Assembly: GCA_022571715.1 (NCBI GenBank)
Contig: JACZXH010000019.1
Location: 451 to 49,907 of the forward strand
Source of the DNA: Bacteroidota bacterium
GTDB lineage: Bacteria; Bacteroidota; Bacteroidia; Cytophagales; Cyclobacteriaceae
DNA length: 49,457 nucleotides
Direction of reading: 5' to 3'
Made by a program: the position numbers and the translations under genes. Below the pieces are notes generated by a model, which made no database searches, was not told the origin of the DNA, and saw nothing but the letters and a program-made list of their open reading frames with translations. Within the stretch, counting starts at the first letter, position 1. The number at the start of each line of letters is the position of its first letter. Shown piece by piece: positions 47,193 to 49,457 of the stretch.

Positions 47193-47843
47193 TTAAGAAG
47201 AAGAACTACTTCGCTTGATCACTGGTTCCATTTTATCGTTTGACGTCAAAGCAAACATCTTTTCATTCCACGGAGTAATATTGGTAATTTTTCGCAGGTT
47301 CAGGGTTACAGATAGTATTGCATAAGATTCAGGAAAATTTATGGATTCGATGGATACTTCTTCTACGGGCTTGTTAAACCTGTGTTCAAGATCCATGATC
47401 AGTAGTTTATGTTTTTCGGACTTCAACAGTTCAAGCTTTTCATACCGTATTTTTTGTTGCAGCGTTTTGGTTGCCATAAATTTCAACATGCCAAATAAAA
47501 TTATCAGTATCAGGGATTCGAGAACCAGAACATGGTATATGCTGAAAATATTTGGGAATACAGCGTTGAGAACTCCAAAACAAATGGCGATAAGAAGAAA
47601 ACTCATATCTAATGGGGCCAAGGGTTTACTTCGAAACCGCATAAGAGTAAACATCGCAAATAATCCCAATCCAGAACCCAGGCTCAGGTCTTGCCCATAG
47701 ATTACCAGGGTAAGACTGAATATGATTAAATTGATGACGGCAAGGGATATGATGAAGTGGCGTTTACTTTGCGCAAACGCCACGATCATCAAAAGTCCAG
47801 CGAGCATTGATAAATCAATGAGAAGTTGAAAGATGAAATTCAT
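47193..47843 (-). CDS. DUF4956 membrane protein
   Basis: From ATG 47843 the protein has 216 residues and about four membrane segments in the first 130 residues. SLGSGLGLFAMFTLMRFRSK and MSFLLIAICFGVLNAV are the hallmark of DUF4956. A soluble C-terminal part ends in KRSSSSS. An upstream TTG (47882) would overlap the preceding gene and is not used; with 47843 the gap is 4 bases. DUF4956 is often near polyphosphate polymerase (VTC) or CotH-like genes; none is seen here. Function unknown. Confidence 0.82.
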   Translation of the reverse strand: MNFIFQLLIDLSMLAGLLMIVAFAQSKRHFIISLAVINLIIFSLTLVIYGQDLSLGSGLGLFAMFTLMRFRSKPLAPLDMSFLLIAICFGVLNAVFPNIFSIYHVLVLESLILIILFGMLKFMATKTLQQKIRYEKLELLKSEKHKLLIMDLEHRFNKPVEEVSIESINFPESYAILSVTLNLRKITNITPWNEKMFALTSNDKMEPVIKRSSSSS

Positions 47844-47847
47844 TCTT

Positions 47848-48336
47848 CTATTTATTAAGATTGCTTGTTTCCACTGGTACAAAATACACCTCAGAAAGAG
47901 ATTTCATCTTCTCTAGTTCATTTAAAATGGTGAGATAGATGTGGTCGTCTGAATTATCTTGTGCATTGCTGATAATTTTTTCGACACTCTCCTGAAACAT
48001 CATCCATGGATCAGGACGAACAACAACTTCATCAAGCATAATAATTGCTGTTTCCATCAGAATTGTACCATTGTTCTTAAAATCACTGGCAGGTATAGCA
48101 AATGGTTTGTAACCAATGTGGGTAACATGCAATTCAGAATCTGTAAATTTTTCAGGAATTACAAGCTGAAATTCCCCATTTTCGTTAGTTACAGTTCCCA
48201 GGTTTTCATTAATATACACATGACAATCTTCCATGGGTCGGTTGGTTTTTTCAGTTCTCACAATCCCGGACAGCCCGGTTTGTGCAAAGCAAAATAAAGG
48301 TGCAATCATGATTAATATTACCAGGATAGTTTTCAT
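47848..48336 (-). CDS. Secreted carboxypeptidase-regulatory-like protein
   Basis: The 162-residue protein has a signal peptide (MKTILVILIMIAPLFCFAQ) and a CarboxypepD_reg-like domain (about 20-105: LSGIVRTEKTNRPMEDCHVYI, GTVTNENGEFQL, MLDEVVVRP). This beta-sandwich is usually the N-terminal domain of TonB-dependent receptors, but here no plug or barrel follows; the last about 55 residues are helical (ESVEKIISNAQDNSDDHIY). It may be a stand-alone adaptor. It is directly upstream of the DUF4956 gene. Confidence 0.8.
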   Translation of the reverse strand: MKTILVILIMIAPLFCFAQTGLSGIVRTEKTNRPMEDCHVYINENLGTVTNENGEFQLVIPEKFTDSELHVTHIGYKPFAIPASDFKNNGTILMETAIIMLDEVVVRPDPWMMFQESVEKIISNAQDNSDDHIYLTILNELEKMKSLSEVYFVPVETSNLNK

Positions 48337-48676
48337 AATGATATAATTTTAGTGAAACAATATTTTTGAATTGTACAATTAATTAATCGAACACAGAATG
48401 GTAACCCGGCTTTTGGTAAAAAATACCATTTAACTCCATGCTTAAATAGGAAAAAAATTTAACTTAAATTTTATTTTACTTCTAGTTACCTGATTGTAAA
48501 ACAGTTATCCGGACGCGCTATTATAAACCTTTATTTTTTGAGATCAATTCACTAATTTTTGAGATCAATTCACTAACTTATTCCTTTTAAACTGTGCTTG
48601 TAATCGAATTGAAATACCAAATTAAATTTAATTACGGGTTACCATTTTACCTTTTTTCAATTAAACCTGACACTAA
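48337..48676 (+). promoter_or_regulatory. Divergent gap upstream of the sigma factor gene
   Basis: The 340-base gap holds a perfect 21-base tandem repeat (48535-48576) and the palindrome AATTAAATTTAATT (48620-48633). No gene was found. The repeat is about 100 bases before the sigma ATG, so it could be an activator or repressor site. Confidence 0.5.
48535..48576. repeat. Perfect 21-bp tandem repeat
   Basis: Two immediately adjacent copies of a 21-base unit (TTTTTGAGATCAATTCACTA plus A) lie at 48535-48555 and 48556-48576. The 21-base period places both copies on the same face of the helix. Confidence 0.9.
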
Positions 48677-49249
48677 ATGGATGAAGCGGTGATAATTGAA
48701 GAAATCAAAAATGGAAACAATAATCAGTTGGCAATGATCTACCGGGAATACCGGTCAGAATTTATTGCATGGATTACCACAAATTACAGTTGTTCCCGTG
48801 ATGAAGCCCGGGATGTTTACCAGGTTTCAATTCTTACACTTCATGAGAATATTCTCAATAACAAACTTCAACAATTTCAAAGCAGTATTAAGACCTATTT
48901 ATTTGCAATCGGTAAAAACAAATTTCTGGAATTTAAAAAATCCGATGCACATATCAGTAGAGACACTGATATAGCAACAATTGATCTGGAGGAAGTTTCT
49001 TCCTGGGACTATGAAGAAAAGGAACTGAAACTTCAGGCAACCGAAAAAAGCCTGAAGAAACTGGGAGACCCTTGTAAAAGTCTGTTAGAATTATACTATT
49101 TCCATGGGATGTCGATGGATAAAATCGCCAGAAGACTGAGTTATAAAAACAGGGCTACTGCAAAAAACCTGAAATGTAAGTGCCTTGTGCGGTTGAGAAA
49201 AATATTTACGGAAGAATTGGAAAAAGTTAAATTGGATAATAATGGTTAA
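48677..49249 (+). CDS. ECF-type RNA polymerase sigma-70 factor
   Basis: The 190-residue protein has sigma region 2 (about 15-85: LAMIYREYRSEFIAWITTNY, EARDVYQVSILTLHENI) and region 4 (about 135-185: SLLELYYFHGMSMDKIARRL, a helix-turn-helix). No region 1 or 3 is present, so it is an extracytoplasmic-function type. Its last 8 bases overlap the start of the next gene, a likely anti-sigma partner. A tandem repeat lies upstream. Confidence 0.92.
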   Translation: MDEAVIIEEIKNGNNNQLAMIYREYRSEFIAWITTNYSCSRDEARDVYQVSILTLHENILNNKLQQFQSSIKTYLFAIGKNKFLEFKKSDAHISRDTDIATIDLEEVSSWDYEEKELKLQATEKSLKKLGDPCKSLLELYYFHGMSMDKIARRLSYKNRATAKNLKCKCLVRLRKIFTEELEKVKLDNNG

Positions 49250-49457
49250 TAAAGAAATTTTTATGGAAGGGATGTTTACAGATATTGAATTAATTGATAA
49301 GTATCAACGCGGATCAGCAAATGAAGTTGAAAAACGAGAGGTACAAAACCGTCTGATGGCTGATGGTGATTTCCGAAAACTGTTTGATGATATGGAAGTT
49401 ATGTCTGAGGGGATCCGGCATTCCGGTGCCCGGTCTTCACTGGAAGAAAAACTTTCA
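49242..49457 (+). CDS. Putative anti-sigma factor, N-terminal part
   Basis: ATG 49242 overlaps the sigma stop by 8 bases, and 72 codons run to the window edge without a stop. The start DIELIDKYQRGSANEVEKRE resembles the helical N-terminus of Bacteroidota anti-sigma-like proteins (IEKYLxGxLxxxExxxFExxL). No zinc motif or membrane segment is reached. The call rests mostly on overlap with the sigma gene. A later ATG (49263) is an alternative start. Confidence 0.6.
   Translation, partial: MVNKEIFMEGMFTDIELIDKYQRGSANEVEKREVQNRLMADGDFRKLFDDMEVMSEGIRHSGARSSLEEKLS

Overview
The window is two pieces of DNA from unrelated organisms. Bases 1 to about 1047 are Escherichia coli-type chromosome: the 3' end of yfeX, a REP/BIME element between two copies of a terminator hairpin, and the 3' part of yfeW (PBP4B) on the minus strand with one nonsense codon. 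At about 1047 this stops inside yfeW, and everything to the right is Bacteroidota, most likely Cytophagales-like. The lineage call rests on sprA (type IX secretion), a protein with a T9SS-type C-terminal sorting domain, Bacteroidota-specific families (BT_3928, DUF4292, DUF4837), TAnnTTTG promoters, and known Cytophagales gene neighbourhoods. The join is most simply a chimeric clone or assembly, not natural transfer.

Layout of the Bacteroidota part. 1072-3915: large lipoprotein of six PepSY-type repeats. 3951-3984: bidirectional terminator. 4014-7081 (minus): proS, an NfeD-family protein and the flotillin-like floA. 7237-10131 (plus): a Tyr-rich then Arg/Ser-rich lipoprotein and an OmpP1/FadL-type porin. 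10258-12407 (minus): DUF1599, BT_3928-family protein and aroK, nearly overlapping. 12459-14210 (plus): folP and the diadenylate cyclase cdaA. 14427-16704: divergent kbl and SDR-type threonine dehydrogenase, a threonine-to-glycine pathway. 16720-17750 (minus): frameshifted T9SS cargo gene. 17924-25421 (plus): enoyl-CoA hydratase, Wzx-like flippase, dut, nucleotidyltransferase, TPR protein, DUF4292 lipoprotein and an EnvC-like protein, a tightly packed envelope-related run. 25536-29901: tatA, gatA, a MltD-like LysM transglycosylase and a DUF4837 lipoprotein.

29969-40377 is the maeB-ruvA-sprA-gcvH-tonB neighbourhood, but maeB is reduced to a 140-codon internal-deletion product that keeps the extreme N-terminus and the last ~115 residues. 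The tonB gene is a tandem pair (about 84% identical by hand alignment). 40397-45621 (minus): yicC, a large pseudopeptidase/beta-propeller/barrel protein and a FAD oxidoreductase. 45698-47070: an MBL-fold hydrolase and pssA. 47193-48336 (minus): a carboxypeptidase-regulatory-like protein and a DUF4956 membrane protein. The window ends in an ECF sigma factor, preceded by a perfect 21-bp tandem repeat, and the start of an overlapping putative anti-sigma gene.

Most genes are housekeeping or envelope genes. No tRNA, rRNA, CRISPR array, insertion sequence or prophage was recognised. The observations most worth following are the maeB internal deletion, the six-repeat PepSY lipoprotein, a near-identical palindrome upstream of two envelope genes, the repeat upstream of the sigma gene, and the chimeric join.
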